A DNA stretch of 64,000 nt from Grimontia indica (GTDB taxonomy: Bacteria > Pseudomonadota > Gammaproteobacteria > Enterobacterales > Vibrionaceae), in contig NZ_ANFM02000018.1 of NCBI RefSeq assembly GCF_000333895.2, positions 62,001 through 126,000 of the forward strand. Direction: 5' to 3'. Position numbers and translations under genes: made by a program. Below the pieces are notes generated by a model. It was not told where the DNA came from and searched no databases. It saw only the letters and a program-made list of their open reading frames with translations. The number at the start of each line of letters is the position of its first letter. Position 1 is the first letter of the stretch. Shown piece by piece: positions 53,256 to 62,490 of the stretch.

Positions 53256-54458
53256 TCAAACACGTTCAATCACGAGGGCGATGCCCTGACCGACACCAAT
53301 ACACATGGTGCAAAGGGCATATCTACCTTGCGTGCGTTCAAGTTGATTTAGGGCGGTAAGCACAAGTCGTGCACCACTGGCACCCAAAGGATGACCCAAC
53401 GCGATAGCACCGCCATTGGGGTTCACTTTCTGTGAATCATCCGGCAGGCCAAGGTCGCGGGTTACCGCTAACGCCTGTGCGGCAAACGCCTCGTTGAGCT
53501 CGATGGTGTCCATGTCATCGAGGGTCAGACCCGCCAGTTTCAGCACTTTCTTGGCTGCTGGAGAGGGGCCAAAACCCATGATGCGAGGTGGTACGCCAGC
53601 GGTTGCCATGGCAAGAATGCGGGCACGGGGTTTGAGACCATGTTTCTCAATGGCACTCTCTGATGCGAGCAACAGGGCAACCGCACCATCGTTCACACCT
53701 GACGCATTGCCAGCGGTGACGCTGCCAAATTCACGAAAAGGCGTGGGCAATCCCGCCAGTGCTTCAGCAGTGGTAGCGCGAAGGTGTTCGTCTTTCTCGA
53801 AACAAAGCGGTTCTTGCTTACGGCGTGGGATCATCACTGGTGTGATTTCAGCGTCGAAAACACCCGTTTCCTGTGCGTTGGCGGCACGTTGTTGGCTTCG
53901 AAGGGCAAAGGCATCTTGATCCTGACGGCTGACTTTAAAATCTTCCGCGACGTTTTCTGCTGTTTCAGGCATGGAATCAACGCCGTACTGTTTCTTCATT
54001 TTGTCGTTGATAAAACGCCAGCCAATGGTGGTATCGAAGATTTCCGCCTGACGGGAAAAAGCGGTTTGCGCTTTGCCCATCACAAAGGGAGCGCGGGACA
54101 TGGATTCCACGCCGCCGGCAATCGCCAGTTCAATTTCTCCACAGTCAATGGCGCGGGCTGCTGTGCCGACGGCGTCCATACCTGAACCGCAAAGGCGGTT
54201 GATGGTGGTGGCGGGGACAGAATCTGGCATGCCTGCCAGAAGGGCACTCATGCGGCCCACATTGCGGTTATCTTCACCGGCCTGATTGGCACAGCCATAG
54301 AAGACTTCTTCGATCTGGGACCAATCAATTTGCGGGTTACGCTCCATCAGAGCGCGAATAGGTACTGCGCCCAGGTCATCGGCTCTCACTGCGGAGAGCG
54401 TGCCGCCGTAGCGGCCAAATGCGGTGCGAATGCCATCGCAGATATAAGCATGCTTCAT
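53256..54458 (-). CDS. paaJ: 3-oxoadipyl-CoA thiolase
   Basis: A 400-residue thiolase that cleaves 3-oxoadipyl-CoA to succinyl-CoA and acetyl-CoA (and, in the paa pathway, 3-oxo-5,6-dehydrosuberyl-CoA). The acyl-accepting Cys lies in NRLCGSGMDAV (about residue 90). The GHPLGASGAR His and CTMCIGVGQG Cys lie near the C terminus. The start overlaps the end of paaI by 4 bases. The family also contains general acetyl-CoA acetyltransferases; position assigns it to paa. Confidence 0.92.
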   Translation of the reverse strand: MKHAYICDGIRTAFGRYGGTLSAVRADDLGAVPIRALMERNPQIDWSQIEEVFYGCANQAGEDNRNVGRMSALLAGMPDSVPATTINRLCGSGMDAVGTAARAIDCGEIELAIAGGVESMSRAPFVMGKAQTAFSRQAEIFDTTIGWRFINDKMKKQYGVDSMPETAENVAEDFKVSRQDQDAFALRSQQRAANAQETGVFDAEITPVMIPRRKQEPLCFEKDEHLRATTAEALAGLPTPFREFGSVTAGNASGVNDGAVALLLASESAIEKHGLKPRARILAMATAGVPPRIMGFGPSPAAKKVLKLAGLTLDDMDTIELNEAFAAQALAVTRDLGLPDDSQKVNPNGGAIALGHPLGASGARLVLTALNQLERTQGRYALCTMCIGVGQGIALVIERV

Positions 54459-54904
54459 GAATCACTCCTTTGATCTGGTGGGAGTACGGCTTGGTTCAGG
54501 CGTGCTGAGTTGCCCTTGAAAATGGCGACAAGCTCCTGGTTCTGGTTAGTAATATTGACGATGTAGATGCCAGCTCTTCTGCCTTGATGCATCACATGCG
54601 CCCTTGCAGTCAGCACATCGTTTTCTTTGACGGGGCGCAGAAAATCGATAGAGCAGGCAGAGGCCACGGCAGATTCGTTTTCTGAATTGCAGGCAAAAGC
54701 AAATGCTGAATCCGCCAAGCTAAAAATCTGGCCGCCATGACAGGTTTGGTGACCGTTCAACATCTCTTGGGTGACGCGCATGGTGACTTCACTCTGCCGA
54801 CAGGCCATGTGCACGATTTCCATGCCCATGTTGCGGGAGACACTGTCATGATTGAACATGTGCTGCGCGCAGGCTTGCGCTATTTGGTCCGCATCCATGC
54901 TCAT
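54455..54904 (-). CDS. paaI: Hydroxyphenylacetyl-CoA thioesterase PaaI
   Basis: A 149-residue hotdog-fold thioesterase (TCHGGQIFSLADSAFAFAC with the catalytic Asp). It is thought to rescue CoA from dead-end intermediates of the pathway. It overlaps paaG and paaJ by 4 bases on each side, so all three are translationally coupled. Confidence 0.93.
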   Translation of the reverse strand: MSMDADQIAQACAQHMFNHDSVSRNMGMEIVHMACRQSEVTMRVTQEMLNGHQTCHGGQIFSLADSAFAFACNSENESAVASACSIDFLRPVKENDVLTARAHVMHQGRRAGIYIVNITNQNQELVAIFKGNSARLNQAVLPPDQRSDS

Positions 54905-55704
54905 TCCCCCTTAAACTGCGGTGAACGCTTTTCAAGAAATGAAGCCACGCCTTCGGCGTAATCCTTTGAATAGCCAAGGTTACGCATGGCCTCTTTTTCC
55001 AGCTCAAGCTGGTGGTCGAGCGTGTTGGCAAACGATGCATTCAACAGGCGTTTGATATTGGCGAGGGCAAGAGTCGGCTGGCTGGCGAGTTTTTCTGCTA
55101 CCGCATTGGCTTCTTCCATCAAGGCTTCATCGTCAACACAGCGCCAAATCATTCCCCAAGCCTCGGCTTGCTCTGCCGGAAGCTTTTCACCCAGCAACGC
55201 CAGGGCTTTTGCTCTGGGCAGGCCAAGTGCGCGGGTAAGGTTCCAGGTGCCGCCGGAATCCGGGATCAGTCCGATTTTGGCGAAAGACTGAATAAAGCTT
55301 GCAGAGCGGGCAGCAAAGACAATGTCACAAGCCATGGCGATATTGGCACCAGCGCCAGCGGCTACGCCGTTAACGGCGCAGATTACGGGAACATTGAGCG
55401 TGCTGATGGCGCGAATCAATGGGTTGTAATTGCGCTCGACAGATTCGCCCAAATCAACGCGGGCGCTAGCGTCATTCACGGCGCGGTCATTCAGATCTTG
55501 TCCGGCACAAAAGCCCCGACCATTACCCGTGATGAGCAAACAGCGGATCTCACTGTTTTCACGCACTTCTCGGATGGCGGCTTTTACTTCTTCATGCATT
55601 TGCGCATTGAAGCTATTGAGCGAGTCCGGTCGGTTCAGCACCAAGGTCGCGACACCATTGTGGACGGTGAAAAGTATGGTGATGAAGTTTATTGGCTTCT
55701 TCAT
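54901..55704 (-). CDS. paaG: Ring-1,2-epoxyphenylacetyl-CoA isomerase PaaG
   Basis: A 267-residue crotonase-family enzyme that isomerises the epoxide to the oxepin-CoA. It has GNGRGFCAGQDLNDRAVN, CAVNGVAAGAGANIAMA and IPDSGGTWNLTRALGL, and ends AEGVASFLEKRSPQFKG, all close to enteric PaaG. The ribosome site AGGAGG lies inside the last codons of paaZ. Confidence 0.95.
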   Translation of the reverse strand: MKKPINFITILFTVHNGVATLVLNRPDSLNSFNAQMHEEVKAAIREVRENSEIRCLLITGNGRGFCAGQDLNDRAVNDASARVDLGESVERNYNPLIRAISTLNVPVICAVNGVAAGAGANIAMACDIVFAARSASFIQSFAKIGLIPDSGGTWNLTRALGLPRAKALALLGEKLPAEQAEAWGMIWRCVDDEALMEEANAVAEKLASQPTLALANIKRLLNASFANTLDHQLELEKEAMRNLGYSKDYAEGVASFLEKRSPQFKGE

Positions 55705-55706
55705 AT

Positions 55707-57755
55707 TTAACCCTCCTGACGCTCGACCAGAGTCATGATGTCGTACACCGCGACGGTCTCGTCATTCTGGTTGCGTACCAATACGTCCCACACCACCACA
55801 CCCGTTGCGCGTTCCTCATCCGGGCGGCGGGTTTTCTTGATCTTCTGCTTCACGGTAATGTCCGCCTGAATGGTGTCGCCAATCGCGACCGGAGCAATAA
55901 AGCGCAGATTCTCTAAGCCGTAGTTGGCAAGTACCGGACCTGGCGCGGGGTCGACAAACAAGCCTGCGGCTGCTGAAAGCACGAAGTAACCGTGAGCCAC
56001 GCGCTGACCAAACAGTGAATCTTTTGCGGCAATCTCATCGAAGTGGGCATAGAAATGATCGCCCGAGAGACAACCAAAATTCACGATGTCAGCTTCAGTA
56101 ACCGTGCGTCTGTGCGTGGTCAGACTTTCACCAATTTGCAGTTCATCGAAGTACTTACGGAAAGGGTGGACTGGCGTTCGGGTTTTTTCAGCGCCTGCGG
56201 TGTACTCGCGGGTAATCGCGGTCAGCATGGTGGGTGAACCCTGCAACGCGGTGCGCTGCATATAGTGTTTGATGGCACGGACGCCACCCAACTCTTCACC
56301 GCCACCGGCGCGTCCGGGACCACCATGAACAAGCGGCGCGAGCGGCGAACCATGTCCGGTTGAGGATTTGGCATTGTCACGGTTCAGGATCAGCATACGG
56401 CCATGGTAGGCGGCTGCTTTCAGCACAAGCTCTGATGCTTCTGATGCATCGTTGGTCACCACTGAACCCACCAGACTGCCTTTACCCAGTGAAGCAATGG
56501 CAACCGCTTGGGAGACGTTGTCATAGGGCAATAGCGTACAAACCGGACCGAATGCTTCAACGCTGTGGACATAACCCTCTTCGGTTGGGGCTTTGGAGAG
56601 CAGCACGGTCGGCGGATAAAAAGCGTCTTGAGAACAATGGTCACCGACAAGTTCCATTGCCGCGTCGTTCCCGCCCAACAGCACATCGCTTTGCTCGCAA
56701 AGCTTGCTGACCTGAGCCGCCACATCATCCCGCTGGCCTTTACCAATCAGAGGACCCATTTTGACGCCTTCAATAGAAGGGTCGCCCATCGACACGCGGG
56801 CAAGGCGCGCTTTAAGCGCTTCACTCACTGCGTTGACTTTGGTGCGTGGCACCAGTGCGCGACGGATGGCCGTACATTTCTGGCCCGCCTTGACCGTCAT
56901 TTCCCTTGCGACTTCTTTGATGAAAAGATCGAACTCTGGATCGTCTTCACTCACCGTTTCACCAAGAATGCTGCAGTTCAGCGAGTCTGCTTCCATGTTG
57001 AATGGAATGCTATGGGCAACGATGTTGGGATGTACTTTGAGTTTTTGACCAGTTGATGCCGAGCCAGTAAAAGTGACGCTGTCCTGTTCGCCCAATTGAT
57101 CCAACAGATCGCCCACGCTTCCGCAAATAAGCTGGAGAGAGCCGTCAGGAAGGAGCCCGCTTTCGACCATATCCTCGACCATCGCTTGCGTCAGGTAAGC
57201 CGATTGTGTGGCGGGTTTAACAATCACGGGCACGCCTGCGATCAAGCTAGGAGCAATTTTTTCCAGCATGCCCCAGCAAGGGAAGTTAAAGGCATTGATG
57301 TGAACTGAAACGCCGGGTTTTGGTGTGAGAATGTGCCGGCCAACAAAGGAACCATCTGCAGAAAGTGGTTGGGCTTTGTCCTCAACGATGAAAGGCTCAT
57401 TGCCCAGTTCACGGCGGGCAATACTTGAGTAGCTCAGCATGGTGCCAAGACCACCTTCAATATCAACCCAGCTATCAGCTTTGGTCGCCCCCGTCCATTG
57501 AGAGATATCGTAAAAGCGCTTCTTGTTATCCAGTAGTTTCAAACCCAAAGCCTTTAGCATTTCTGCGCGTTCATGAATGGTCATTGCGCGCAGCGCAGAG
57601 CCACCTACTTCACGGCCAAATCGCACTACTTTCGCAAAATCAATGCCGTCAGAGCTGACAGAACAAATCGGTTCTCCCGTGATGGCATTAGCAACGGAAA
57701 CCCCTTCTGCAGCTCCTTCATGCCATGCGCCGTAAACAAAACTTTTTGCCTTCAT
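55707..57755 (-). CDS. paaZ: Bifunctional oxepin-CoA hydrolase / aldehyde dehydrogenase PaaZ
   Basis: Opens the oxepin-CoA ring and oxidises the aldehyde to 3-oxo-5,6-dehydrosuberyl-CoA. The start at 57755, with an AGAAGGA site, gives 682 residues (E. coli 681); a 14-residue upstream extension is not needed. The N-terminal aldehyde dehydrogenase has the catalytic Cys in [15 protein letters not shown]; the C-terminal MaoC-like (R)-hydratase domain has [15 protein letters not shown]. It is the first gene of the minus-strand paa operon, sharing a control region with paaK. Confidence 0.95.
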   Translation of the reverse strand: MKAKSFVYGAWHEGAAEGVSVANAITGEPICSVSSDGIDFAKVVRFGREVGGSALRAMTIHERAEMLKALGLKLLDNKKRFYDISQWTGATKADSWVDIEGGLGTMLSYSSIARRELGNEPFIVEDKAQPLSADGSFVGRHILTPKPGVSVHINAFNFPCWGMLEKIAPSLIAGVPVIVKPATQSAYLTQAMVEDMVESGLLPDGSLQLICGSVGDLLDQLGEQDSVTFTGSASTGQKLKVHPNIVAHSIPFNMEADSLNCSILGETVSEDDPEFDLFIKEVAREMTVKAGQKCTAIRRALVPRTKVNAVSEALKARLARVSMGDPSIEGVKMGPLIGKGQRDDVAAQVSKLCEQSDVLLGGNDAAMELVGDHCSQDAFYPPTVLLSKAPTEEGYVHSVEAFGPVCTLLPYDNVSQAVAIASLGKGSLVGSVVTNDASEASELVLKAAAYHGRMLILNRDNAKSSTGHGSPLAPLVHGGPGRAGGGEELGGVRAIKHYMQRTALQGSPTMLTAITREYTAGAEKTRTPVHPFRKYFDELQIGESLTTHRRTVTEADIVNFGCLSGDHFYAHFDEIAAKDSLFGQRVAHGYFVLSAAAGLFVDPAPGPVLANYGLENLRFIAPVAIGDTIQADITVKQKIKKTRRPDEERATGVVVWDVLVRNQNDETVAVYDIMTLVERQEG

Positions 57756-57998
57756 GTCACGTGTCCTTCTACGTGTTCGCATTTGCGTTCGACCCAAATC
57801 AATCCCTGCGAAAGCGGTTAATTGTTGTCGAGGTTTAATAAAAATGTTTATGAATGGTTAAATTTTATGATACACAATAAATGTAAATGATCAATAATGT
57901 GTAACATGAATAAATAATCGAATTGGCGACTACGCTTTAAGAGGCGAACCTTGAAAAGCGATGGAGCTGGAAGTAAAGCCTTGAAAGGAGAGAGCAAG
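57756..57998. promoter_or_regulatory. Divergent paaZ / paaK control region with candidate PaaX site
   Basis: An inverted repeat ATGATACACA (57867-57876) / TGTGTAACAT (57898-57907) lies between the two promoters. Its right arm continues as TGTGTAACATGAA, which recurs exactly upstream of paaX (59364-59376). Shared sites before paaZ/paaK and paaX fit autoregulated PaaX control. Confidence 0.5.
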
Positions 57999-59285
57999 AT
58001 GAGCAGTAAGGTAGGGATGCACGCGATTGAAAATGCCAGCATTGATGAGTTACGCGGACTTCAGCTATCACGTCTTAAAAACACGTTGAACCACGTCTAT
58101 GAAAACTCGCCGGTTTATCGCGAGAAATTCAAGGTACATGGTGTCCATCCAGACGATTTGAAAACACTGTCTGACCTCAGTAAGTTCCCTATGACCACAA
58201 AAGCTGACCTTCGCGATAACTACCCATTCGGCATGTTCTGTACGCCAATGGAGCAGGTGGTTCGCGTTCACGCTTCGAGTGGTACGACGGGCAAACCGAC
58301 GGTGGTGGGATACACACAAAACGACGTAAATATGTGGGCGGACGTGGTAGCCCGTTCTATTTACGCAGCGGGTGGCAGACCTAAAGACAAAGTGCATATT
58401 TCATACGGCTATGGACTTTTCACGGGTGGTCTAGGTGCCCACTATGGGGCGGAAAGGTTGGGTTGTACTGTGATTCCAATGAGTGGCGGCCAAACCCAGA
58501 AGCAAGTTCAGCTGATTCGGGATTTTGACCCAGACATCATTATGGTGACGCCTTCGTACATGCTTAACATCGCTGATGAAATGGCGAGGCAGGGTATGGA
58601 CCCAGAAAAACTTGCCCTGCGGGTAGGTATTTTTGGTGCAGAGCCCTGGACAGAAGCCATGCGTGAAGAGATGCAACGTCGCTTGTCGATGGATGCGGTA
58701 GACATTTATGGTTTATCTGAAGTGATTGGCCCAGGTGTCGCGCAGGAATGCGTGGAATCGAAAGATGGCCCAACCATTTGGGAAGACCATTTCTATCCGG
58801 AGATTATCGACCCATTAACGGGCGAAGTATTACCAGATGGCGAGGAAGGGGAGTTGGTATTTACCAGTCTCACCAAAGAAGCGATGCCAATTATCCGCTA
58901 TCGTACCCGCGATTTGACCCGCCTTCTGCCCGGCACATCGCGCACCATGCGCCGAATGGGGAAAATCACCGGTCGCAGCGACGACATGCTGATTATTAGA
59001 GGTGTGAATGTTTTCCCCACCCAGATAGAAGAACAAATTTGTAATACCCGTGGCCTGGCGCCCCATTACCTGATTGAGCTGTTTAAGCAGGGCAATATGG
59101 ACTGCGTGACAATAAGGGTGGAACAGCAACCTGAAGTTCATGGTTCTCAGTTAAATGGTTTGGCGAATGAGCTGGCAGGCAAAGTGAAAACCTTTATTGG
59201 CATTTCATCCAAAGTGGAAGTAGTGCCAGCTGGCGTGTTGCCGCGTTCAGAGGGCAAAGCCAAGCGAGTGATCGATAAGCGATAG
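57999..59285 (+). CDS. paaK: Phenylacetate-CoA ligase
   Basis: Activates phenylacetate with ATP and CoA, the committing step of the pathway. It has 428 residues. The adenylate-forming motif is HASSGTTGKPTVVGYTQND, with GLSEVIGPG and YRTRDLTRLLPGTSRTM further on and the AMP-binding C domain GRSDDMLIIRGVNVFPTQIE. The start at 57999 has an AAAGGAGAG site; a 16-residue upstream extension is unlikely. It is transcribed divergently from the rest of the operon. Confidence 0.96.
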   Translation: MSSKVGMHAIENASIDELRGLQLSRLKNTLNHVYENSPVYREKFKVHGVHPDDLKTLSDLSKFPMTTKADLRDNYPFGMFCTPMEQVVRVHASSGTTGKPTVVGYTQNDVNMWADVVARSIYAAGGRPKDKVHISYGYGLFTGGLGAHYGAERLGCTVIPMSGGQTQKQVQLIRDFDPDIIMVTPSYMLNIADEMARQGMDPEKLALRVGIFGAEPWTEAMREEMQRRLSMDAVDIYGLSEVIGPGVAQECVESKDGPTIWEDHFYPEIIDPLTGEVLPDGEEGELVFTSLTKEAMPIIRYRTRDLTRLLPGTSRTMRRMGKITGRSDDMLIIRGVNVFPTQIEEQICNTRGLAPHYLIELFKQGNMDCVTIRVEQQPEVHGSQLNGLANELAGKVKTFIGISSKVEVVPAGVLPRSEGKAKRVIDKR

Positions 59286-59363
59286 AAGCGGTAACAGAGA
59301 ATCGATGCAAGAACGCGACAGACCCTAATTAACAGATTCATATTTTTGCTGTTTTGTTGTGAT

Positions 59364-59376
59364 TGTGTAACATGAA
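59364..59376 (+). promoter_or_regulatory. Candidate PaaX operator before paaX
   Basis: TGTGTAACATGAA, identical to 57898-57910 in the paaZ/paaK control region, 57 bases before the paaX start. Confidence 0.4.
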
Positions 59377-59432
59377 GCTAAGTGCCCTGAAGGTACAAAA
59401 TAACAAAGCGCTATGTTTATGGATAAAAACGT

Positions 59433-60362
59433 ATGAACCAAAAATTAGGGAAGCTGCTTTCTGACATTCTCGCCGCTGACTCGGTCAGCGGCACCTCGCT
59501 CATCATGACGGTCTTTGGTGACATCCTTGCCCGTCGCGGTGGCTCAATCAGTCTTTCCAGCCTGATTGAGCTGTTAAGTGTGTTCAATGTCTCTGACCGG
59601 TTTGTCAGAACTTCGGTGTTTCGTTTGGTCAAAGATGGCTGGCTGACGGCTGAACGCAGTGGTAGATACAGTTTCTATCACGTCACGGAAGAAGCGATGG
59701 ACCGATTCACGGCAGCGGAAGAGCGGATATACAGTGCACATGATGCTGAGTGGAACCGCCAGTGGCAGATGATAGCCTTGCCCTCACTGAGTGGCAGTGA
59801 GTTGATGGAGGCAAGAAAGCAACTGGAGTCGGCAGGTTACGCAATTCTTTCGACCTCCGTCATGTTGTATCCGCGCGCAGACAAAGATGCGACACGGCAG
59901 CTGTTGAGCAAACATGAGCTGAACGATAAAGCCCTAGTGTTCGAAGCCTCCTCTTGTGACCTTTCGGAAGGTAACGAAGCCAACTTGAAATCGCTGGTGG
60001 CAAAGCTGTGGCAACTGGAAGAAGTGGAAGGCAGGTTTCATACCCTACTCAGCCAGTTCAGGCCAGTTCTGTCGTTGCTGGAAAACGGTGAGCAACTGGA
60101 GCCTGCACAAGCCTTTCAGGTACGCACACTGCTGATCCACATTTATCGTCGTGCGCTGTTGAAATACCCGCCATTACCCGAAGAGTTATTGCCGGGAAAC
60201 TGGCCAGGTAAGGCGGCACGAACATTGACACACAATATCTACAACCTGGTGGCGTATCCGGCCGAGCAACACGTCGATGCTGTTGCCCGCGCGGCGGATG
60301 GGCCTCTTCCAAAAGCCGATAAACAGTTCTGTGAACGCTTCGGAGGCATCACACTGAACTGA
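59433..60362 (+). CDS. paaX: Phenylacetate operon repressor PaaX
   Basis: A 309-residue regulator that releases DNA when phenylacetyl-CoA binds. The N-terminal winged-helix part includes TSLIMTVFGDILARRGGSIS and FNVSDRFVRTSVFRLVKDGW, both characteristic of PaaX. The C-terminal part is the PaaX effector domain (CERFGGITLN at the end). It follows paaK by 147 bases, with its own candidate operator, and precedes paaY by 24 bases. Confidence 0.94.
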   Translation: MNQKLGKLLSDILAADSVSGTSLIMTVFGDILARRGGSISLSSLIELLSVFNVSDRFVRTSVFRLVKDGWLTAERSGRYSFYHVTEEAMDRFTAAEERIYSAHDAEWNRQWQMIALPSLSGSELMEARKQLESAGYAILSTSVMLYPRADKDATRQLLSKHELNDKALVFEASSCDLSEGNEANLKSLVAKLWQLEEVEGRFHTLLSQFRPVLSLLENGEQLEPAQAFQVRTLLIHIYRRALLKYPPLPEELLPGNWPGKAARTLTHNIYNLVAYPAEQHVDAVARAADGPLPKADKQFCERFGGITLN

Positions 60363-60386
60363 CACTAAACAGACTAAGGAGTAGTC

Positions 60387-60983
60387 ATGCCCTGTTATGC
60401 ATTGGACGGTATTTCGCCTGTGGTAGAAGAGGGTGCGTATGTTCACCCGGAAGCGGTTTTAATCGGTGATGTCATCGTAGAGCAGGGCAGTTACATTGCG
60501 CCTTTTGCCAGTTTGCGGGGCGATTTTGGCCGGATACACATCAAAGCCAACGCCAATGTGCAGGACAACTGTGTGATTCACGCCTTCCCTGGTATCGATG
60601 TCGTGGTTCATGAGCGCGGTCATATCGGACACAGCGCCATCTTACACGGCTGTATTATTGAAGAAGGCGCACTAATTGGCATGAATACGGTGGTGATGGA
60701 CGGTGCGGTGGTTGGTGCCCATAGTATCGTCGCCGCTCACTCCCTTGTTGCCTCCCAACAGAAAATTCCCTCAAAAATGCTCGCCCTTGGCAGCCCTGCC
60801 AAAGTCATTCGTGAACTTCGAGAGGAAGAAGTGACCTGGAAGAGTCTAGGCACGGATGGCTATATAGAACTCACCGAACGTTGCCTTGCGACTATGCAGC
60901 AAGTTGAGCCGTTGAAAACCGTTGAAGCAGACCGAAAGCGGATGGTGATTGATGAAAGCATCAAGCCGAAGTTTGCGGATTAG
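60387..60983 (+). CDS. paaY: PaaY hexapeptide-repeat thioesterase/transferase
   Basis: A 198-residue left-handed beta-helix protein of the gamma-carbonic-anhydrase-like type (HPEAVLIGDVIVEQGSYIAP, GHIGHSAILHGCIIEEGALI, GMNTVVMDGAVVG). PaaY is considered a thioesterase that assists the pathway by removing inhibitory CoA esters. It has an AAGGAG site. Its last ~207 bases occur again, diverged, at 62489-62699. Confidence 0.93.
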   Translation: MPCYALDGISPVVEEGAYVHPEAVLIGDVIVEQGSYIAPFASLRGDFGRIHIKANANVQDNCVIHAFPGIDVVVHERGHIGHSAILHGCIIEEGALIGMNTVVMDGAVVGAHSIVAAHSLVASQQKIPSKMLALGSPAKVIRELREEEVTWKSLGTDGYIELTERCLATMQQVEPLKTVEADRKRMVIDESIKPKFAD

Positions 60984-60995
60984 ATTTTCTATGAC

Positions 60996-61014
60996 TGAAA
61001 ACGAGTCGTTTTCA
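60996..61014 (+). terminator. Short palindrome after paaY
   Basis: A perfect palindrome with 9-base arms (TGAAAACGA / TCGTTTTCA) around one base, 12 bases after paaY. It is a possible terminator although no T run follows. Confidence 0.4.
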
Positions 61015-61065
61015 CTATCCTGAATGGGTAATAAGCGGGTAATTATCAAAATTGACACTGCTTTC

Positions 61066-61160
61066 GCGCACAGTATTGAATGGTGTTGACCATAATACCG
61101 AGGTACTCCTGTTCTGGGACGTTTAGATACACCACTTTGGTGTCCAATACGCTGTTATGC
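61066..61160 (+). other. Candidate integron attC site 1
   Basis: The 3' end CCAATACGCTGTTATGC has the GTTRRRY core (GTTATGC, 61154-61160). The 5' end GCGCACAGTATTG is a shortened complement of it, so the site can fold back on itself. The ending AATACGCTGTTAT is shared with the site at 62883-62952. It marks the junction between the paa locus and the cassettes. Confidence 0.5.
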
Positions 61161-61352
61161 GCTAAAACGAAGAAGATGTTGTGAGTTTAGCAATAATTTT
61201 TATGCCATATAGATATATCGGGTGTTTGTCATTACTAGGTTTGGTTACCATTCAGCATGAGCATAACAAATACATGAAACATCGTGCCATTAGATCCAAA
61301 CTCGCATAAACGCTCGCCGCTTATGCGAAAAGTTAGAATCAAGGGTATAACC
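61161..61352. other. Non-coding stretch before the first cassette gene
   Basis: No gene is supported. It includes a GCATAAC core-like sequence at 61261-61267 and a later CGCTTATGCG, which may be a decayed attC (61261-61327) closing a gene-less mini-cassette. Confidence 0.3.
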
Positions 61353-61817
61353 ATGAAGAAGTTTCTACTACTGATTTTTGCTCTTAATACAGATCTAGCA
61401 TATGCAAACACTGAAGTGTTTTCTTATATGCGGCAGTCTTTATCAAGCAATGAAATGAGACTTCAAGAAGTTACCGATGTACTTTTTCAGTACAAGCCTG
61501 AATCTCTAAAAGCTATATACTGCAAAGACATAGCGAACAAAATGACTGACAATGATCTGGACGTAATTTTTAAACACGTTCCTAGAGAAGGCTTCGAGGG
61601 TTTTACTCGCCTAGAGACTGAGAGAAAGCAATACATATACGAAGAGCATGAAGGAAAAGATGTTGGGATCCTTTTATATCGAATTCGGCTGTATGATCAA
61701 ACAGGATCCTTTAAATCAGGAGTAATCCAGTTCAAAGATAATCCAGTGTGTTTATATACAATCTGGTTTCAGCCGGCAACCATAACTGGCGAATTTAAGT
61801 TTAACAAAGAAAAGTGA
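61353..61817 (+). CDS. Hypothetical secreted protein (cassette gene)
   Basis: A 154-residue protein with a signal peptide of about 18 residues (KKFLLLIFALNTDLAYA). The mature part is small and charged, with one Cys pair (about 50 and 142). I do not recognise the family. The start at 61353 has AAGGG upstream and begins the signal peptide; the frame is open further upstream without purpose. The lower GC content and orphan character fit an integron cassette. Function unknown. Confidence 0.6.
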   Translation: MKKFLLLIFALNTDLAYANTEVFSYMRQSLSSNEMRLQEVTDVLFQYKPESLKAIYCKDIANKMTDNDLDVIFKHVPREGFEGFTRLETERKQYIYEEHEGKDVGILLYRIRLYDQTGSFKSGVIQFKDNPVCLYTIWFQPATITGEFKFNKEK

Positions 61818-61913
61818 CTCCGGCTGTGTACTGACAAAAGACTTTTAATGGGTCGCTTTGTCACTGCGGAAGATTTTTAATGTGTCGTGAATACAAAGGA
61901 TTAAAGCGTTTTT

Positions 61914-61951
61914 TGGCGGTTTGGTAAGCACCCGTTATTGTGGCGTTATGC
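61914..61951 (+). other. Partial attC-like core
   Basis: Ends TTGTGGCGTTATGC, with the GTTATGC core at 61945-61951, 6 bases before the next gene's ATG, where an attC 3' end should be. I could not find the matching 5' half. Confidence 0.35.
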
Positions 61952-61957
61952 ATCATC

Positions 61958-62302
61958 ATGAAATGGACAATCGTAAGAAATATTTCGACTTATTTTCTAG
62001 CGGCTTTGCTCTTGGCTATCTTAGCCGACTTGGTGGTTTTTGGATTGGCAGAGCATGGTCGCAAAGGTACTGATTTTGTGGGTTGCTACGCCTATGATGC
62101 CATGCTTATTGGCTTCGATTGCCAAGGCTTTGCGGGTAGCTCAATAGTAACAGCGTGGCTAAATTGGCCTTTATGGCTACTACTCGCACCGATGTTTGCT
62201 CTTTTGAACTTTAAGACGCTTCTCTTAGCCGTCGTTGTATGGACTCCTGTGGTTGCTTTTATAGTTTCCAGTATCAAGTTACGTAGTAAGCTAGATGCAT
62301 AA
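61958..62302 (+). CDS. Hypothetical membrane protein (cassette gene)
   Basis: A 114-residue integral membrane protein with three or four hydrophobic helices (around residues 10-30, 50-68, 72-85 and 86-105). The start is at 61958, directly behind an attC-type core; the frame continues upstream through the core itself. The stop lies within GCATAAC (62297-62303), the usual position for the next attC to begin. No family was recognised. Confidence 0.6.
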   Translation: MKWTIVRNISTYFLAALLLAILADLVVFGLAEHGRKGTDFVGCYAYDAMLIGFDCQGFAGSSIVTAWLNWPLWLLLAPMFALLNFKTLLLAVVVWTPVVAFIVSSIKLRSKLDA

Positions 62303-62310
62303 CATGCAAT
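62297..62310 (+). other. attC 5' half, truncated
   Basis: GCATAACATGCAAT starts like an attC R'' core at the stop of the preceding cassette gene, but the rest is lost at the junction with the GFA-family fragment. Confidence 0.3.
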
Positions 62311-62329
62311 AAACGTGGACGTTTACTCG

Positions 62330-62490
62330 AGGCACATTTCTTATAGAAAAGCAGTGTTATACCAATGGGGAAGTGATACCGCAGAAGACTACTTTTGCCC
62401 AAAATGCGGCATTCTTCCTTTTCGTAAACCGAGCAAACTAACCAAAGCGGAAATAGCGGCAGGGAAAGTCCCATTTACGGGTTGGGCTTC
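62330..62490 (+). pseudogene. GFA/CENP-V family protein fragment
   Basis: Encodes LYQWGSDTAEDYFCPKCG and the following KAEIAAGKVPFTGWASN, the C-terminal zinc-binding part of a glutathione-dependent formaldehyde-activating-enzyme-like (GFA) protein with its CPKCG motif. The N-terminal half is missing, and the frame runs out of homology at 62490, where the paaY duplicate begins. It is a chimaeric scar. Confidence 0.55.

Noticed and set aside
55012-55710. 232-codon open frame antisense to paaG
   Set aside because: Opposite a certain paaG, with no recognisable domain or ribosome site.
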